NCBI RefSeq assembly: GCF_000143415.4
Contig: NW_003314262.1
Location: forward strand, 5,886,471 to 5,950,470
From: Selaginella moellendorffii
Taxonomy: Eukaryota; Streptophyta; Lycopodiopsida; Selaginellales; Selaginellaceae
Direction: 5' to 3'
DNA length: 64,000 bases
Numbering within the stretch: position 1 is the stretch's first letter; the number at the start of each line of letters is the position of its first letter. Both the position numbers and the translations under genes were made by a program. Of the stretch, positions 61,291 through 64,000 are shown in pieces. Below the pieces are notes generated by a model. It was not told the DNA's origin and searched no databases. It saw only the letters and a program-made list of their open reading frames with translations.

Positions 61291-61770
61291 TTCGATGCCC
61301 ATATCAAACATTTTTATTTAATCCTACAACTTGTTGACCATGTCTCCAAGGGCATCCCCTCAATTAAATATGTTCTTAAATCAGCCTCCTCAACTAAGAG
61401 CCTATGATAATGAGATATAGGTGTCCTTATACCCCTCGCCTCACCTCACGCTAGTAGAGGGTTGGGACTTGAATCCAGCCTTGCTTTACTAAAGGGTTGG
61501 AACTCAAACTTAACCTCTGTAGAATATATTTATAGATTCGAGATCCCCTTGGGGAGTTGGGTGTAGTTCTCTACGCCTAGTTGACCTAGCTAAACCCATA
61601 TTAATTAGCTTACGTTTGGCATACCTTCTGATCCCAACATATGATATTGCTCCATCTCACAAAGAAGTACTTTAATTGTTCTTTACATAAGTATATAGAG
61701 TTCTATCTTGCAAAAATTCCTCAACTAGATCTCATGTGATCACCAGAAACTCAAAGCTTCCATACCTCAT

Positions 61771-61959
61771 TTAACATGTTGTCTTCTCGACATCTTCCTC
61801 TATAATTTGGTAGTATTCTGATCTTAGGTCAATTCTCAAAAAGTATTTTGCATTTCCTAACCTAGGGTACTTGTTCTTTTTTATATACTTGTTGAACAAC
61901 TGATAATCTATACACATGTGCATAGAGCCATCTTTCTTTTTCATAAATAACATTAGCAC
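61771..61959 (-). pseudogene. Ty3/gypsy reverse transcriptase fragment
   Basis: 62 codons: LMLFMKKKDGSMHMCIDYQL, NKYIKKNKYPRLG and FLRIDLRSEYYQIIEEDVEK. These match the gypsy RT start (VKKKDGSxRMCIDYRxLNK...SKIDLRSGYYQIR). The YxDD active site is not included, so it is only a fragment. Confidence 0.85.
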
Positions 61960-61969
61960 CCATATAAAT

Positions 61970-62290
61970 ACTTGTGTAAGTGATTAAATTTTCCATTCTA
62001 TTTTAGTCATTTAACCACACCTTTGAGCACTTAAGGGAGTCTCACTCACCACCTCCATAAGTCTCAATCTTGACTTGGGGACATACTAGCCCCGTGAATG
62101 GCATCTATACCACTCAGCCTTTATATTTGGCCCAAGTGTTCTATGTGTCTGATCCTATGACAAACACCCAAAGGTACCATTAACATATCATCCCATTATA
62201 ATAAGGTTATGTCCATTCACCTTTGTCTTATGGGTAGTCCAAGACCACCCGTACTTTGGGCTTTCACCTAAACCTCCTTTAATACTGGGA
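61970..62290 (-). mobile_element. Truncated LTR next to the RT fragment
   Basis: On the minus strand it ends with aatcacttaca and has gtggtaccttt-like ggtacctttgggtgt, aggtgaatggacat and ggtgaaagcccaaag. All are in the order found in the intact LTRs but with a large internal deletion. Confidence 0.65.
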
Positions 62291-62859
62291 CTAACTCAAA
62301 ACTTACTAAATATGCAATAATGCTAAGTTACAAATTTGGATATAGAACCAATACCATTGTGTTCAAGCTAATGTCTCCATTTCATAGATATGCCAAATTA
62401 GCAAATTTAAACACTTTCCATAATTAGCCAATAGAACGAAATGAAACCACTACAAAGGGCATGATAATGAGGGTGTTTGGCAGATAGTAAGTTATTATTT
62501 AGCAAATATTGAGAGATCAATCTCAATATCATGGGGGTTCTTAATACTAGTAAATGCAAGCTAATGACATGAGTTTTTCAAACCAAATTGAGTATACTCA
62601 GCAAGAAACATATAAGGTTCCTACCTTATATTTATCTAATTTAACCGCAAAGTCATTGACTAGTTTCTCAATTAGCTCAAGTGGGAACGATAAAGGGAAC
62701 CAATTGTATTGACATTTTGCCATCATGGCAATAAAGAAAGAGTATTTGTAAGGATTAGCCGACAAGTATCTTTCAATACCTAAAATTATATTTGCAACAC
62801 ACAATCAATGAGAGTCACTTTAATATTATCATGAGTGCTTAACAATATAAAAGACTAAA

Positions 62860-62985
62860 TCTATGTTAGCATTAAACTTAGCAAATTAAGTCATTCCCAA
62901 GATAATATTATAACAATGCAAATCCACTAAGTAATAAGTCTTTTTGAGAATGCCCTCCAATATTATATCCACCTCCACTGAAATA
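62860..62985 (-). pseudogene. Ty3/gypsy aspartic-protease fragment
   Basis: Minus-strand reading gives DLHCYNIILGM, then after a stop FAKFNANIDLVF. This matches the protease end xxYDVILGMDWLxxxxAxID of gypsy pol. Broken by stops. Confidence 0.5.
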
Positions 62986-64000
62986 TTCTAATGCTGTATG
63001 GTTGTCATAACATCATAAAATGAATAAAATGGAACCTTAGTCTTTGAAATCTAAGTTTCTATACTAATCCATTTGAAATACGCATATTTGTACTTCTAAA
63101 ATTTAACAAAACCATAATAGGATAATTTTTAATCCATCTATCAAGTTGAATTATATTACTAACATCTCTTTAAGTGTATTTAATAACCATAAAACTCATT
63201 TTTAGTGCAATACAAAAAATCTTCCGTTTGGCAGCTAGATTAAATCACGACATCAAAAGCTTGCTTTGTGAACTTCTCCCCTTTCATAGCTTGAAAAAAC
63301 TTTTGAAAACCACTAAAGGCATTATGATATTGTTTCTTATCATGCTTCTCCTAATTATTATTATCACAATGGTAAAAAGACTTTACTTGTTTGGCTAATG
63401 CAAGCACCTTTGAATATGTTTTATCCATTTGTAATCAACTATAACCTTACAAAGAAGACTATCATTTAGTCATCAAGGATATATAAAATCTTTTATGCCT
63501 CCACAAACATAGAAAAACTTTTTTTTACCTTACTTCAAATTTATTAACCATTATAATGCTTTATGCTTATTATAAGATTTGTGCAGATGTGTAAAGGAGT
63601 CATGGACTGTGAGTAATGCTATGCCTTCATATTCAAAGAGTATTTATTTAACCTCTATGGGATATTAGAGAATGTATAAATATCATGTGTAGATAGAGCC
63701 CACATTATTGGTCATGCTTTGTATGATTCAAGATACAATCATATTTTGTTGTGATATGGAAAAAACCATTATCATATTTTCTTGATATAAAGAAAAACCA
63801 ACCTCCTAGTCCCAAAAATCTACCTTTTTGTCCCCTAAGATAGGTTTGCTAGAGTAGAGTGACAATCACAAGTATATTTTTAAACCAAGTTCAATCTTGA
63901 CTGAGTATTTGTAGTGATCTGAACATTTTATGCCAATGACAACACCTTCACAATCATCTAAAAGATCAAATTTGGAAAGCACTAGTTTCCACTTTTAAAG
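62986..64000. other. AT-rich end of window
   Basis: No supported gene. Short minus-strand readings (for example DKTYSKVLALAKQVK near 63370-63440) could be gag remnants of the same element, but the evidence is thin. Confidence 0.35.

Overview
The window looks like a draft-assembly scaffold from a land plant. The best guess is a lycophyte close to Selaginella moellendorffii. This is inferred from plant-only families (class III peroxidase, CYP78A-type P450, PMT-type methyltransferase, DUF1005, nepenthesin-like protease, F-box/kelch), very short introns (often 50-100 bp), extremely tight gene spacing, and a coiled-coil gene that recalls centriole/cilium proteins of plants with swimming sperm. A run of exactly 100 N at 18404-18503 marks a scaffold gap.

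Layout. 1-18150 is a gene-dense, GC-richer block: DCN1-like (partial, -), plastid adenylate kinase (+), COG4 (+), DUF1005 protein (-), F-box protein (+), GCN2 kinase (+), aspartic protease (-) and peroxidase (+). After the gap lies a decayed LRR gene (18.6-19.6 kb). 19.6-30.2 kb is an AT-rich island holding a small two-exon gene with a C-terminal GNA/bulb-type lectin domain, and a complete-looking non-autonomous LTR retrotransposon (23305-28800) whose LTRs carry a 12-bp minisatellite. 30.2-33.0 kb is mostly non-coding. 33.0-53.97 kb is a second gene block: CYP78A-like P450 (+), ALKBH-type dioxygenase (-), PMT-type methyltransferase (-), coiled-coil CCDC13-like protein (+), SEC63/ERdj2 (-), MCM6 (-), an intronless His-rich orphan (+), COX10 (-) and an F-box/kelch protein (+). 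From 53.97 kb to the end is a second AT-rich island with Ty3/gypsy remnants (primer-binding site, gag, protease, reverse transcriptase, LTR pieces) and no intact gene.

Most genes are housekeeping: neddylation, nucleotide balance, Golgi tethering, translation control, ER translocation, DNA replication, heme A synthesis. They do not form a pathway. What links them is architecture: four or five head-to-head pairs, tail-to-tail or tandem neighbours 40-170 bp apart, and telobox (AAACCCTA) motifs close to start codons. MCM6 also has a canonical E2F site 5' of its ATG. I found no CRISPR, operon or bacterial-type system. The most unusual items are the AT-rich lectin-domain gene, the His-rich orphan that shares a 295-bp promoter with MCM6, and the minisatellite-bearing LTR family.

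Exon models were built by eye from GT-AG (once GC-AG) sites, reading-frame continuity and remembered family consensus. No search was run.
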